DNA of 64,000 bases from Stomoxys calcitrans (Eukaryota > Arthropoda > Insecta > Diptera > Muscidae), in the NCBI RefSeq assembly GCF_963082655.1, contig NC_081553.1, positions 22,196,197 through 22,260,196 of the forward strand, written 5' to 3'. The notes beneath the pieces were generated by a model. The model ran no database searches, was not told the DNA's origin, and saw only the letters and a list, made by a program, of their open reading frames with translations. A program made the position numbers and the translations under genes. Below are positions 1 to 12,825 of this stretch, in pieces (the first letter of the stretch is position 1; the number at the start of each line of letters is the position of its first letter).

Positions 1-339
1 GGGAGAGGGGGCCAACAAGAAATTTTTCAATGACTTTGGTTTAATTTTTTTTCAATGTTTCTTTCTTCTTGCAATAAATATTTCTCACCCATAATTATAA
101 ACATTCTGGTATGTTGTTTTTTATAACTTAATGGGTAAAAGTTTTTCTTTAAACTAATTAAATCAGAAGAGTATTCTCCACCTTTGCTTGCTTTTGATTA
201 AGTTGGTATATCGTATTAATTTGTGATGGATCATTGATGAGAAACAGAACGTTTGAAGAGTGTGGGTTTTATTGAATACCAGCTGGCCCGGTGTGTTTCG
301 CCTCACCAATAAATGAAATATTTGAAATTTATTTATATT
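1..339. other. AT-rich stretch, no gene seen
   Basis: AT-rich DNA with short homopolymers. I see no long ORF, RNA gene or recognisable repeat. Confidence 0.5.
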
Positions 340-762
340 TAACCCTCAAATAACTGTCCCTAGAATACCTTATTGACCCGTTTGGTATACATGTCAATTT
401 TGGGCATAACTTTGGAGTGAGGGTTGCTCTCCAAAATTTTAATGTAATTTTCGTATTCTAATCTCAAATGCTTTTCGTTTGTGTCCTATCTTCTAACGTT
501 CGGTGTACATGCCCATTTGGTGGATAATTTGGAGATGGAGGGATCCGCCTGGGAATATATTCCAAAACTTTTACATATGCTTCGTATTCTACTTTTAAGT
601 ACCTTTTGTTTGAACGAAATATTGTGCCGATCAGCCTACATTTGATTTTCATGGTGGAGCAACCCCCTGGAACTTGACCCCAAATGTTTATATAAGTTTC
701 GTATTTTACTTCCAATAGCCTTTCACTTGATACCCATATTCCCCTTCGGGCAATATACATAT
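340..762 (+). mobile_element. Family C repeat monomers, degraded
   Basis: About three diverged C monomers. Each carries the family marks: an ATTCGTATTCTAC-like block, then CAAATACCTTTCATTTG-like and CCCATATTG-like blocks, spaced about 130 bp. No start or end of the family is preserved. The predicted minus-strand ORF here is only an open frame across the monomers. Confidence 0.6.
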
Positions 763-1150
763 ATGGCAGTTATATCTAAATTTTAGCCGATTTCTATGAA
801 ATGCACCAGAAATGTTGAAAGTGATAAGAAAATCTCTCCAGCTAAATTAAGAGAGAATCGGTTAACGAATGCGCACTTTGTTGCAATATTTCTCAAAATC
901 TGACAAACATATATACGGGAGGTTTGACTAAATCTGAACCGATTTCGACTAAATTTCTCAGATATTGTGGTAGTAGTCGAGGAAAGCGTTGTGCAAAATT
1001 TTGGCAAGATTGGTCAGTAAATGCGTTTTCTGTGACTCAAGAAGTTAAAATCGGCGGAAAAACATTCCTGTACCAAATTTGAAGACGCAAATTGGATGAT
1101 ATATCACGTTTCCAGGGGCCCAAGATTTCAATTTGGGAGATCGAATTATA
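763..1150 (-). mobile_element. Family E monomers, reverse, degraded
   Basis: Read on the minus strand, this resembles the monomers at 21900-23000: a TATATGGGAGCTATATC-like block, an AATCGGTTCA-like block and the CGAGGAAAGCGTTGTGC block. It holds a little over one monomer and no termini. It is interrupted on the right by the family C start. Confidence 0.55.
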
Positions 1151-1156
1151 TAGTCG

Positions 1157-2590
1157 ACTAGCCGTACCGGGCCCGCTCCGCTGCGCTTTCTTTAACTCTC
1201 TAATATCTTTTTAAGGTGGGTATACTTCGCCCTGAATGCGGATTTCGAATTCGTGCCATTGTAGCCTATGACGCTGAAAGCGTTCGAATCCTGGCGAGAA
1301 CATTCGACAAAGCAGTGTTTATCCCCATTTAATGTTGGCGACATTTGCGAGGTACAATGCCATGCATGGTCATTTAAAAAATTTTCCCCAAAGAGGTGTC
1401 GCTCTGCGGGACGCCGTACGGGACTCGGCTATAAAAAAGGTCCCTTATCATTGAGTATAAACTTGAAACGGAAAGCTTTCATTGATGTGTGAAAATTCCT
1501 CCACCTCCACCCGATATCTACAAATTATATAGCCTATATTTCCTTCCAGGCAAATGTACACAATCTATGAAAATTGTAAGAAAATCGGTTCAGCCAAGTA
1601 TCATAAAGTAGCAGTAGGTCTAATGGCGTTTTTGAGGGGTGGCGTGACCCCTTATACTTCGATCTGATTTTGTATGCCAGATTCGAAATCTACTCCCGAA
1701 TAACTTTCATTTGAGTCCCATATTGAAATGAACGTCCAATATGTTGATTGGGGGGAGTTTTGTGGTTGGGGCAGCCCGATGGGTACTTAGATTCAAATTT
1801 TAATGACATATTCGTATTCTACTCTCCAATACGTTTCATATGATACCTATATTGTCCCGATTGGTCCATTTTTGATTTTGGGGTGTGTTTTGGCATGAGG
1901 GGGAGGGTCCGTCCCCCTTCCGATACCGAAAAATTGACTATGTTTCCTTCCAGACCAACCTACACAATATGCGAAAATTTCAACAAACGGTTCTGCCGTT
2001 TTTCAGTCTATACGGTGCAAACAAACCGAGTCCCATATATCCGTGATTGTCTAATGAGCCCATTTTGGGCGTTTCGTTTTTGTGGGGGTGGGGTGACCCC
2101 CTACACTTCCACTTTTGATTTTGGGTGGTGTTTTTAGGGAAACGGTGGAGAGTCCGCCACCTTCCGTTATCAATAAATTTTAAAGCCTATTCCTACTTCC
2201 TGACCATTTTCGTAATCTACTCCCGGGTAACTATAATTTGAGTCCCATATTGTCATGATCGCCAAATAAACTTATTTTATGGTGATTTGGGGCTGGGCGG
2301 CCCCCTAGGTACTTGGACCCAATTTTTGCTATGAAATTCGTACTCTACTCTTAAACACCTTTTGAATCCCATATTATCCCGATAGGTCCACTTTTATTTT
2401 TGGGTAAGGCGGTGGGTCCGCTCCCTCCCTATATCAAAAAAAAAATTATATAGCCTATGTTTTCTTTCAGACCAACCTACACAATCTGAGAAAATTTCAA
2501 GGTAATCGGTCCAGCCGTTTTTGAGTCTATAGGGAACAAACAAACAAACCGACGAAAAAACAAACACAAATTGAATCTATTATTTTGAAT
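1157..2590 (+). mobile_element. Family C element carrying a SINE
   Basis: Begins with the GC-rich family start (GGGCCCGCTCCGCTGCGC at 1169) and ends in the AACAAACAAACAAAC-type tail near 2540-2580, preceded by the CGGTCCAGCCGTTTTTGAG-like block. Between are tandem C monomers with GGGTCCGCCCCCTTCCG-like blocks. SINE-1 lies about 100 bp from the start, as in the copies at 16799 and 39030-41334. The element is shorter than the 2.1-kb copies, so internal monomers are lost. It encodes no protein and must be non-autonomous. Confidence 0.75.
1258..1500 (+). mobile_element. SINE-1 copy (tRNA-like, B box intact)
   Basis: Contains a perfect RNA polymerase III B-box type motif, GTTCGAATCC, at 1282-1291, followed by the body blocks seen in all copies: TTTATCCCC, GGCGACATTTGCGAGG, CCCCAAAGAGGTGTCGC and GTGTGAAAA. 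No convincing A box precedes it; the sequence there is shared with other C-embedded copies, so the tRNA-like head is probably 5'-truncated. No protein is encoded. Confidence 0.7.
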
Positions 2591-2594
2591 TTTC

Positions 2595-4330
2595 ACAGGT
2601 AGTAGAGTTTGGACGCCCGGTGAAAATAGGGTACTACATTTTTTGATATCTAAAGGGGGGGCGGACCCTCCCCCATACCCCAATTCTCAAAAACGCCAGA
2701 TCTCGGAGATGCGTGCACCGATTTTAGCGAAATTGTGTATGTCACCTTATAGTAACTCAAAAACACGAAATTGATAAAAAAAAATTTTAGGGTCAAATAA
2801 TCTGGGGGGACGCCCCATCCCAAAAACCCACCCGAACGGACATGAGCACCGATTGGGAAAATATGGGTATCAAATGAAAGGTATTTAAGAGAAAAGTACG
2901 AATTTGGTATACAAATTTCACTCTTTAGTTTCGGAAGGGTCCCCCACCCCCCAAAAAGCCCCAAGAGGACACTTTCACCGCTTTGGGCAATATGGGTATC
3001 AAACGAAAGGTATTTCAGAGTAGAGTACGAACTTGGCATTAAAATATTACCCTAAGTGTCGGGGGGCCCCCATGCCCCTAAAACTCCAATCAATAGGACA
3101 CTTTAACCGCTTTGAGTAATATGGGTATCAAATAAAAGGTATTTAAAAGTAGAATACAAATCTGAGACAAGAAATTATTTTTTTGTGTCTGAGGGCCCTA
3201 CCCTCCATTGCTGATATAAAAATGTATTCCTTGGTGTTTGAGGCACCAACCCACTCCCTAAAATCCCTCAACAGGTCATGTTTACCGATTGGCACAATAT
3301 GGGTATCAAACGAAAGATATTAGAAAGCTGAGTACACATCTGTTATAAGAATTTGGTCCAAGGAGTCTAGGGGTTCTCCCCAATCCAAAAAAACCCCCAA
3401 AACGGACACAAATGTCTAACATCACAAAATGGGTATCGAATGAAAGGTCTTTGGGACTTGACTACGAATGTGGCATGCACAAATAGGACAGAGTCTGGGA
3501 GCGGCGCACCCACTAAATACCCTTAAATAGGACGTGCAGTTCGATCGGTATAATAAGTCAATTAGAAGAAAAGTCTATGACAGTATATTTCGATTCTAAT
3601 GTTGGTATAAGGATTCAAGTATCTGGGTCATGTCCTACCGTTCCGCAGAACAGTAGATAGCGACAATAAATTGTCGATTGGTTCTTAGCGTCGGGGGGAC
3701 TGAGCCTCTCCTCTCAATAAATGCAACGCCAAACTGTCATGTAGGATGAACGAGAATATATTGTACTCAAATGAAAGGACGTGTCAGAGGGCAATCCCCC
3801 TCCCCCTATCCTACCCAAAAAAAGGGAATTTAAAAAATAAGGGATGAAGGAGAAAAGGGCAGAAATAAAAGGTCTTTGGTAGTAGAGTACACTTTTTACC
3901 CTCAAATTGGGATGGAGACAGAAGAAACTGCGGATCTTTCAGAATGTAGTATCCCAAGTGTCAAGTATCACTTTCAAATATGATTTTGAATGTAGATAAC
4001 TAATACAAAAAAATTAATTTGTGTGAATTTGAACGAGACCCTCTAGCCTTGAATATCTTGGTAGCCTACTTCAAAATGCTTGACATTATGGGGCTCAAAC
4101 AAAATTGTGCTCTAGCACGATGGTGATATTACATCAGGGTCCGCCTCTAAACTCCGTTCAAACCGGTCATGATTGCCTACTATGGCGATAAATAATAGAA
4201 AACGAGTTTGATATCCAAGTTTGAAGCCAAATGTTTTGGGGTCGTGCCAACCCAAAAACTCCCCCTAAACCAATGGCAATTGAGTGTCAAATTAAAGAAA
4301 TTTGAGAGTAGAATGCTGATATTTTTTCAG
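2595..4330 (-). mobile_element. Family C monomers, reverse
   Basis: About 1.7 kb of tandem C monomers on the minus strand, recognised by repeated ATGGGTATCAAATGAAAGG-like and AGAGTACGAA-like blocks. The block near 2640-2700 (CCAGATCTCGGAGATG) matches, in reverse, the 3' part of the C copy near 37150. Divergence increases to the right. Short ORFs here are monomer read-through. Confidence 0.7.
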
Positions 4331-4334
4331 GGCT

Positions 4335-4545
4335 AAGTACTGGCTTTTGCTGGCAACATTTGTGAAATACTTTGCCATGTTAAACTCTCCAAAGAGGTGT
4401 CGCACGCCGTTCGGACTCCGCTATAAAAAGGAGGCCCCTTATAATTTAGCCTAAATCATGAATCCGACTGCACTCATTGATATGTGAGAAGATTGCGCCT
4501 TTTTCTTAGTGGAATGTTCATGGGTAAAATTTGTTGTTTGTTTGT
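4335..4545 (+). mobile_element. SINE-1 copy, 5'-truncated
   Basis: Matches the SINE-1 body from TGCTGGCAACATTTGTG through CCAAAGAGGTGTCGCACGC, GCTATAAAAAGGAGGCC and TGATATGTGAGAAG to the tail block TGGAATGTTCATGGGTAAAA. It lacks the B-box half, so it is 5'-truncated. It separates two reverse C segments and looks like a direct insertion, not part of the composite seen elsewhere. Confidence 0.7.
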
Positions 4546-5130
4546 AAGTTCGTGGATGGCCGCCCCACCCTGTATACCCCTCAAACTGCACATATTTGTG
4601 GATTATGACAAAAAGGGATCGAATCTGTATCTGTTTCATGACCAATGTTTCAGGGATGTCTCACCTCATAAACTCCCCTAAACCACACATATATACCGTC
4701 TAAAGCAATATGTAGGATGGGATTTTCGGGAGTGGAGTATGAATCTGATATCCACTTTTGGGGCAAAGAGTGTGGCTACCCCAATCCACCACCAAATCCA
4801 AGAGAATGAAGTAGATCTAACTTCAAAACTTGAATGGGCGGACCCTCTCCTTACCCTATTTCCAAAAACGCCAGATCTCGGAGATGGGTGGGATATCTAG
4901 GGAGCCGCCCCACCACCAAAGCCACCAGCCAAATGGAATATAAACCAATAATGACAATATGGGACTCAAATAAAAGGTATTTGAGACCAGAGCACGAATC
5001 TGATATATGGGGATCCGCCTCACTCTCAAAAACACCCCCATACCGGACGTATTTACTGACCATAGCAATATACGGCTCCAATGAAAGGTATTTCAGAGAA
5101 GAGCACCAATATAAAATTCACAAATGACGC
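4546..5130 (-). mobile_element. Family C monomers, reverse
   Basis: Reverse C monomers continue on the far side of the SINE, including a CCAGATCTCGGAGATGGG block at 4871 that duplicates the one near 2695. The repeated GACTCAAATAAAAGGTATTTGAGA-type blocks are ~130 bp apart. Confidence 0.6.
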
Positions 5131-5254
5131 GAAATATCTGAAAGGCCGTATCAGCATCCGCAAACAGGACTTATTTCCTGACGTCACCATATAGGGCTCG
5201 GATAAAATAAAAGAGTGAAAGAAGGCGCGGCAGAGCAGGGCCTGTCCAGATATA

Positions 5255-5660
5255 AGAAAGATTTGGGCCATACTTGGCACAGTTGTTGAAAGTCAAAAGA
5301 AAACGCCCGGTGCTAAATTTCATCCAAATTGGATAAGAATCTTGCACTCTAGAGGATCAAATTGTCAACTCGGGGGTTCGGTTATGGCGCAGTGGTTAAA
5401 AGTTAAACAAAACACATCGTGGTGCAAAATTTATGATGCACCGAATGAGAATTGCACCCTCCAGGTCCAGGCTCAAGAATTCAAGATCCAAGATCGATTT
5501 AACCAATATTGCTGATTTGCAGTCCCCAAGGACCTAGATTAGTAAGAAGTATCTGTGACCACCACTCTCGCGAATAATAGGGTCCTTGATAAAAATTTTG
5601 AGGTGTTATCAACGGAATGACTGGAGTAGTTTACCCTCATCCTTTGGTGGTGCGTATAAA
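5255..5660 (-). mobile_element. Family B remnant, reverse, with A-box-like scrap
   Basis: Minus-strand B monomer fragments (CATACTTGGCACAGTTGTTG at 5272; reverse of the GAGCCTCTAGAGG block near 5350) and a degraded B head at 5597-5660. A short foreign patch at 5370-5400 contains TGGCGCAGTGG (5385-5395), an exact match to the Pol III A-box consensus, but no B box or cloverleaf follows, so I do not call a tRNA. Confidence 0.5.
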
Positions 5661-7078
5661 AGAGAATTTTTGCCTCTAAAACTGATATTTGGGCCCACAG
5701 TGCAGTGCGACCTAGCAGCCATTGGTTATCATAGCCTGATTAAGCCCCTGTACCATAGCTTTAGTCCGGTGCACAGTGGGTCAAACGGCAAAAAAAATTG
5801 GAAATAAGTCTTGAAATTTTTATCTGTTGATCTTAGCGGTACATGAGGGTGAATGTAAATAATATCCACAATTGGATTGAGGACAAAAATAAAATTTGGT
5901 TTAATACCCCCTGACCAACAATGGCGCATTGAAAGATAGTAAGGAATCAATAACAATCCCTTACTTAACCCAAAATTAATATGACGTTAAAGTTTTCCCT
6001 AGTTTCCTTGGTACTTAGTTAAACAATGCAAATACTTTTGCCAATAATGGGTAATCATTTTTCTTTAACCTTCCCGTGAAACTATTGTCGATGTTTTTCC
6101 ATTTTTTTTCCAACAATCCATTAAGGATTTTTGTTCCCCTCGAAAATGCATATTAAGGTTTGAGAATTACCTGTTACAGGGGATTACTCTGCTTTTCCAT
6201 TTCTCGAATAATCAAAAATGTTCTCTATGGACAACAGACCACAAAATTTCCTGCGAACAATAAGGAAATTTGAAGCTTAATTCGTTGTATTTGCAAAATA
6301 CAAACATAGGGAGAGGGCGGGGTGGGGGAACAAACAAGCAATTTCCCAGCTAAGCTAAGCAGAGCTATAATAGCCAATAACCAACCCTCAAACAACAAGA
6401 ATTTGCTTAATCTTGTGATGTATTAAAGGATAAAAATTGCATCTCGTTTTCTGCGTTTTTTTCCCCTTTATTTATGTTCGCTCGTTCGCCATTCATTTAA
6501 CATCCTTTTTACATTGAATGCAACAAAGCACGCACACACACACGCACACACTACGAACCACATACACAACAGTAAGGGAACAAATGCCAAACGGATTTAA
6601 AGCGTTGAGGTTCTCCCAATGTTTTGTGCTGCCATGTCCTGGCGTCGTTGTGTTTAAAAACTGGATCATTGCCGGGCTTGGCCGCACGCTGTTGCTGTTG
6701 GACGTTCCATTCGGGATGTACGATGATGTTGTGCGTTGTTATTTCCGTGATTTTGCATTGCTAAGCGATGTCTGATGGCCGTGCTAGGATTGCCTCGCAG
6801 TGAGCGGTGAGCTCACTAAGTCCGCTTGATGGCCATTAGAGTGAAATGTCAAACCGTCATAGAACAATGGCTGGCTGTGGCAATGGCGATGGGGGGAATA
6901 GCAACGATGATGCTGGAGTGGATGATGACGACAATGGTGATGATGATGTTGATGATGAAAATGATGCTAGAGCATCAAGCCAGCAGAGTGCAGTAAAAGA
7001 AATCTCAAGAACTCGTACACTGAAAAAAACCAAATTCAACCAAATTTTTTTTGTAAAACTTGGAGAACATCAAAAAAA

Positions 7079-7292
7079 TGTTCAGCGGTGTTTATCCCCT
7101 CTTAATTCTGGCGATATTTGTGAGATACTTTGTTATGTAAAAATGTCTTCCCAAATAGGTGTCACACTGCGGCACGCCGTACAGACTCGGCTTTGATCCC
7201 AAAACTTGAATCGTACAGCACTCGTTGAGATGTAAAAAAACTTGCCGCTGTTCCTTAATGAAATGTTCATGGGCAAATTTGCATTTGCAATG
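7079..7292 (+). mobile_element. SINE-1 copy with ATTTGC tail
   Basis: Body blocks in order: TTCAGCGGTGTTTATCCCC, a degraded GGCGATATTTGTGAG, CACTGCGGCACGCCGT, a degraded TATA-like segment, and the 3' block GAAATGTTCATGGGCAAATT. It ends in GCATTTGCA-like repeats, which probably represent the tail of the element. The tRNA-like B-box half is absent. Confidence 0.65.
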
Positions 7293-8232
7293 GGGGTAAG
7301 GTAATAGGACGATATTGGCTTAAACAGAAATGACACTCCTGCAACCTGCTGTTTCCCTTCCAATAGACTTAAAGCTAAATATATCTGCTAGAGAAGTCTA
7401 GACACACGTTTGTAATATCACAGAAGTTGGAAAGATTATTAAAATCGCTGAGTGACATTTCCTTAATGGTATAGCATGTGACCACATATTCCTACTTTTC
7501 TATAGACAATTCCAAACTCGATAATCCTTAGCAAAATAAAAATATTTTTTTTTTTTTCAGTGTACCATGGGGCTTCTCTTTTTTTCTATACAAGATCAGC
7601 GGGGGAATGGTGAGGAAAAGCTTAGAATTGCTTCTGATATTGGAGTTGTCCCATTTGTAAGGCACACTCTACAGGACATAATAATCGTTAGCAAGCCATA
7701 GAAGCAATGCTCATAGCACCAGGACATCAAAGTTAATAAGGAGCCAAAGAAATTGCAAGCTAAAAAGGAATCCCTCTACAAAATCACCAACCGTCTCCCA
7801 CATCCACATCCTTTTCAAGCAGCTGAATACTTAGCCCTAGCAATAGTTGGCGTGATGGTGGCTTCATTTAAGACACTGGCATTAGCCTGAGTCAAAGAAC
7901 TGATGACGCTGCTGATGGTCACCACAAAAGCCAACAGAACTGCCAAAATCGCGAATGAATGACCACGCGAAGCATAATTCCTTACCCAATCCAAAAAAAA
8001 GAGGACTTTTCACTTATAGTCCCACCAAATGAAATGCCACCAAATGAAATACCATTGCACATGACGAAATTTGAGCACTACTCTACATTGCCATGTCATA
8101 AACGGTTGCTTGATGGAACGAACATTCAACACCCTCAATGGATTTCTTTTTTTTTTTTTCTTGACTTTACACTTGCAAAACGTAAAAGAACCTTTTTTTT
8201 GTAAAGCAAGTGTATGTGTGTTGTACATACTA

Positions 8233-8262
<30 letters not shown>
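8233..8262. repeat. (GT)n microsatellite
   Basis: About 14 uninterrupted GT dinucleotides ending in GCGG. Confidence 0.9.
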
Positions 8263-8263
<1 letters not shown>

Positions 8264-8678
8264 GATGAGTCCGGCTTTATTCTTTGCATCTCTTTGTTCT
8301 CATTGGCATTGTCCATGTTAAATTTGACCAAACAGAAAGTTGTCAAAAGTCGCCAGGCACAGTGAAGTTGGTGAAAAATTAAATTGCGGCGATTCTGAAA
8401 CCAAAGGCAAGGGGGTATTTCTTTCTTAAGAATAGCTAAAGAATAGGCAAGGGGTATTCCTTTCTCAAGAATAGCTCTCCACCGATAGATCGAAATTTTA
8501 GGTGTTTTTTAAGGTCATTTTTAGTTTAAGTACCATTTGCCAGGGGAAAGAGTAGTCCTACCAAATTTGCAATAATCGAGAGGCGCAGATCAGGGTCTTA
8601 TTTTAGATCCATGGTTTCTGCGGAGAATTTTCTTAACAATTTATGTAGATTACGCTTTTGCTTTACGATTTTCAATTT

Positions 8679-10792
8679 TTATACCCACCACCGAAGGATA
8701 GGGGTAACTTCATTTTGTCATACCATTTGCAACACATCGAAATATCCATTTCCGATCCTATAAAGTATGTATATTCTTGATCAGCGTAAAAATTTAAGAC
8801 GATCTAGCCAAGTCCGTCCATCTGTCTGTTAAAATAACGCAACAGTCTTTAAAAATAGAGCTATTGAGCTGAAATTTTGCACAGATTCTTTTTTTGTCCA
8901 AAAGCAGGTTAAGTTTGAAGTTCAGCTATGGCGGACTATATCTTGGTATAGCCTCCATATAGACCGATCCGCCGATTTAGGGTCTTAGGCTCATAAAAGC
9001 CACATTTATTATCCGATTTTGCTGGAATTTGGGACAGTGAGTTGTGTAAGGCCCTTCGTCATATTTCCGTAATTTGACAGAGATCGGTCCAGATTTGGAT
9101 ATAGCTGCCATATAGACTGATCTCTCGATTTAAGGTTCTGGGCATATAAAAAGCGCATTTACTGTCCAATTTTGTTGAAATTTGGGACAGTGAGTTATGT
9201 TATGCTGTTGGACATCCTTCTTCGATTTGGCCCAAATCCGTCCAGATTTGGATATAGCTGCCATCTAGACCGATCTCTCGATTTAAGGTTCTGGGCCCAT
9301 AAAAGTCGCATTTACTGTCCAATTTCGCCCAAATTTGGGACATTGAGTTAAGATAAGCCCTTCGACATTATTCGTCTATTTGGCCCAGATCGGTCCAGAT
9401 TTGAATATAGCTGCCATATAGACCGATCCTCCGATTTAGGGTATTAGGCCCCTAAAAGCCACATTTATTAGCCGATTTTGCTGAAATTTAGGACAGTGAG
9501 TTGTGTTATGCCCTTGAACATCTTTCCGCAATTTGACAGAGATCGGTCCAGATTTGGATATAGCTGCCATTAAGACCGATCTCTCGATTTAAGGTTCTGG
9601 GCCCATAAAAGGCGCATTTTCTGTCCGATTTAGCCCAAATTTGGGACATTGAGTTAAAATAAGCCCTTCGACATTCTTCTTAAATTTGGCCCAGATCGGT
9701 CCAGATTTGGATATAGCTGCCATATAGACCGATCCGCCGATTAAGGGCCTTAGGCCCATAAAAGTCACATTTATTATCCGATTTCACTGAAATTTGGAAC
9801 AGTGAGTTGCGTTAGGCCCTTGGACAGCCTTCGTCAATTTGGCTCAAATCGGTTCAGATTTGGATATAGCTGGGATATAGACAGATTTCTCATTTTAAGG
9901 CTTTGGGCCCATAAAAGGCGCATTTATTGTACGATGTCGCCGAAATTTGGGACAGTGAGTTGTGTTAGGTCCTTCGACATCCTTCGTCAATTTGGCCAAG
10001 ATCAGTTGAGATTTGGATATAGCTGCCATATAGACCGATTTCTCGATTTTAGGTTTTGGGCCCATAAAAGGCGCATTTATTATCCGATTTTGCTGAAATT
10101 TGGGACTATGAGTTAAGTTAAGCCGCTTGGCATACTTCTGCAATATGGAACAGATCGGTACAGATTTGGATATAGTTGCCATATAGACGGATTTCTCAGT
10201 TTTTGGGGCCATAAAAGGCGCATTTATTTTCCGATATCGCTGAAATTTGGAACAATGAGTTGTGCTAGGCGCTTCGATATCCTTTGTCAATTTGGCCAGA
10301 TCGGTTCGGATTTGGATATAGCTGCCATATAGACCGATATCTCAGTTTTTGGGTTTTGGGACCATAAGAGGCGCTTTTATTGTCCGATTTCGCCGAAATT
10401 TGGGACAGTGCTTTGTGTTAGGCTCTTCGACTTTTTTTTTTTGGAACTTGGCCCAAATCGGCCCTGATTTGGATATAGCTGCCATGTAGACCGATATCTC
10501 GATTTAAAGTTTTGGCCTCATAAAAGGGGCATTTAAAATCCGAATTCACTGAAATTTGACACAGTGACTTATGTTAGACTTTTCGACATCCGGGTCGTAT
10601 ATGAATTAGATCGGTTTATTATTAGATATAGCTACTGACCTATTAATTTTTAGTCCAAATCGGAACATATCTCGATATAACTGCTATGCGACATAAGGTA
10701 TGAAATTCTCACCGGATTTGGATGAAAGGTATTTTACATATATACCCAAGGTGGTGGGTATCCAAAGTTGGGCCCGGCCGAACTTTACGCTG
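8679..10792 (+). mobile_element. Family A element, near full length
   Basis: Head ATACCCACCACC at 8681-8692 and its exact complement GGTGGTGGGTAT at 10750-10761 form subterminal inverted repeats. Between lie a TA-rich site (AAAGTATGTATATTC), a short GTCCGTCC/GTCTGTC tract (8814-8830) and about eleven ~153-bp monomers, each with GATATAGCTGCCATATAGAC. A GGGCCCGGCC hairpin follows at 10768-10784. The plan matches DINE-1/mini-me type Helentron-related non-autonomous elements. There is no transposase or helicase ORF; ORFs of 104 and 131 codons are monomer read-through. Confidence 0.8.
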
Positions 10793-12594
10793 TTTTTTTT
10801 TGTTTCAAGATAAAATGTAAAATTTTGTGCTAATCATGAACTTTGTCCACTGTCTTGTGCATAATACAAACTGAAGAACATGGAACGCATTTAATTCAGT
10901 TTTTTATGTTGCTGCTGATGCTGTTGTTGGCGCTGTTGCTGCTGGTGTTTGCTTCCATTGTGGCTGTGGCTGATGTGCTTGGCGATGTTTATTGCTGACG
11001 ATGGCAGTGGCAGTGGCAACGGCACTTTTATCATAGCTGTATATTTATATCTGGATGGGTGTGTGTGTGTTTGTAGTGTCCTTTTTATGTATGTATGAGT
11101 GGAAATGAGCGATAATATTGGTGTTGTTGTAATTGTCATCGTTGCCACTGTAGTTGGCTGTTGAATGCTGCAAAGGAAAAAAAATGTTAAAACACAAATG
11201 CTCGCTTTTTAAGAGTTTATTATTGTTGTTGTTCGTTCGTTCGTTCGTTTATTCGTTTGTTTGTTTGCTTGTCGAAATGTTAAATAATAAAAACGCTTCG
11301 CTTAAACAACAACTACAACTATAATAGCAGCAGGAACAAAAACAATGAGAGCCCACAAAAGAATAAAAGACCAGAGTCAGAAACAGGAACTCGAGGACCA
11401 GAGCAGAGCAGAGCAGATCACAACAGAAGTAAAATAAGAATTACCAGCAGAGCCAGCAGCTGAAGAAAAACAACGTAAAGTGGTGTTTATTTAGAAAATG
11501 AAAAGCAAATGCGTCACTTTTGGTTTGCTTTTGACTTGGCCAAAAGCTTTTACATTCATTTCATTTAATATTTTTCATTTAGTTGTTGGTCACACTGCCA
11601 TGAGTTGTTTTCCACTCTTGGCCAACCATGGCACAGTGGCGCATTTTTTTAAAGATGAACGAAATGTAAAAATATTTTTAGATTTTTTGGAAAAATTATT
11701 AAAACCAACACCACGGGATGCCGTGGTATACCAAACTTGTCGTTCCATTCTAGTCGTTCACCCAAAATTTTTTTGGAATCTTTAAAAAAACCAGTTGTTG
11801 TTGATCTATGAACATTTAAGGTTAATCTGATAATATCTGTGTGTTGATTCATTCTTATGAACCAATGTGGTCAATTTGTCAACGCCGTACTAGGTTTAGC
11901 ACTAGGAAGACGATCTCTCATTCAATGAAGCCAACCTCCCAATTTCATACAAACAGCACCGATTAGTCCAAGAGATTAGATCTTCGGAATGATTTAATTT
12001 TATTTTTCAGAATCCTTGGGGTTGTATCCTAGGAATCTACCAGTCCAAAATAAGTGAATTCTTATTCTTATATATATTTTCGTTTCTCCTTGCAGGTACG
12101 TATTATTTCAAGTAATTAATTGGTGAGTACTTCATAAAATAATTTTTAATCAAATGAAAATTTTGGCATTGGATGTAAGCGAGAAATTTGAAAAAAATGT
12201 TTCACTAAGTAAAATTTTCATTGAAAATTTTTTGTTAAAATACCTTTTTGCAGGGAGATTTAGTACACTTTTCATGGTAGTACGCTTTTCTTGACAAAGT
12301 ATAGTTACATAGGTAAAAGACAATTGAAGCCATCTTTTATTGGTAAAGGGTATTTTAGTATACTTCTCCATGGTAAAGGAAAGTTTTGTACCATTTTTCT
12401 TAGTAATTACGAGCTTTTCTATCCTTTGAATGGCAAAGGAAAGTTTTTGTAAAATGTTCGCAAGTTATGAGAATATTTGGTACCTCTTAATTTGGTCAAG
12501 ATTGTTTAAGCCCCTTTTTCTTGTAAAAATGGAATTTTAGTATCTTTTCCTTGGCAAAGGATGATTATAAAATCCAATTCCTTGTCAAAATTTT
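10793..12594. other. Unique sequence with simple repeats, no gene supported
   Basis: Contains a TGCTGTTG-rich stretch (10906-10950) that would read as Gln-rich on the minus strand, a TTCG/TTTG tetranucleotide run (11229-11272) and a repeated CAGAGCAGAG motif (11398-11416). The 95-codon ORF at 11498-11785 has no recognisable domain and I do not call it. Confidence 0.45.
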
Positions 12595-12825
12595 CGAAGG
12601 ACGGGAGTATATCCATTGAAGGACGGGGGTATATTCATTTTGTCATTCCGTTTGCATCACCGAACGAAATATCCATATCCGACCCTATAAAGTATATATA
12701 CTCTTGATCAGCGTAAAAATCTAAGACGATCTAGTGCGTCCGTCTGTCCATCTGTCTGTTGAAATCTCGCTACAGTCTTTAAAAATAGAGATATTGAGTG
12801 GAAACTTTGCACAGATTCTTTTTTT
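12595..12825 (+). mobile_element. Family A outer copy, 5' segment
   Basis: The first ~230 bp of an A element (degraded head, TATATATACTC site, GTCCGTCTGTCC tract) up to the ACAGATTCTTTTTT block. It is interrupted by a second A copy and resumes at 14651 with TGTCCATAAGCAGG, exactly what follows the T tract in other A copies. Confidence 0.85.

Larger units (their letters stand above)
5661..8676. other. Mostly unique sequence, microsatellites, no gene supported
   Basis: No convincing gene. It holds a CA-rich tract (about 6530-6562), a GATGAT-rich stretch encoding Asp/Asn (about 6894-6966), one SINE-1 copy, T tracts and a (GT)n run. The 116-codon ORF at 6846-7196 begins in the GAT repeat and ends inside SINE-1, so it is not credible as a protein. 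Confidence 0.5.

Noticed and set aside
5370..5420. Possible tRNA (TGGCGCAGTGG A-box match)
   Set aside because: No B box, no acceptor pairing, no cloverleaf; the sequence returns at once to family B.
6846..7196. 116-codon acidic ORF
   Set aside because: Starts in a GATGAT simple repeat and ends inside SINE-1; no domain.
10902..10952. Poly-Gln coding exon on the minus strand
   Set aside because: CAG/CAA-type simple repeat in unique AT-rich DNA; the ORF around it is short with low complexity and no splice support.
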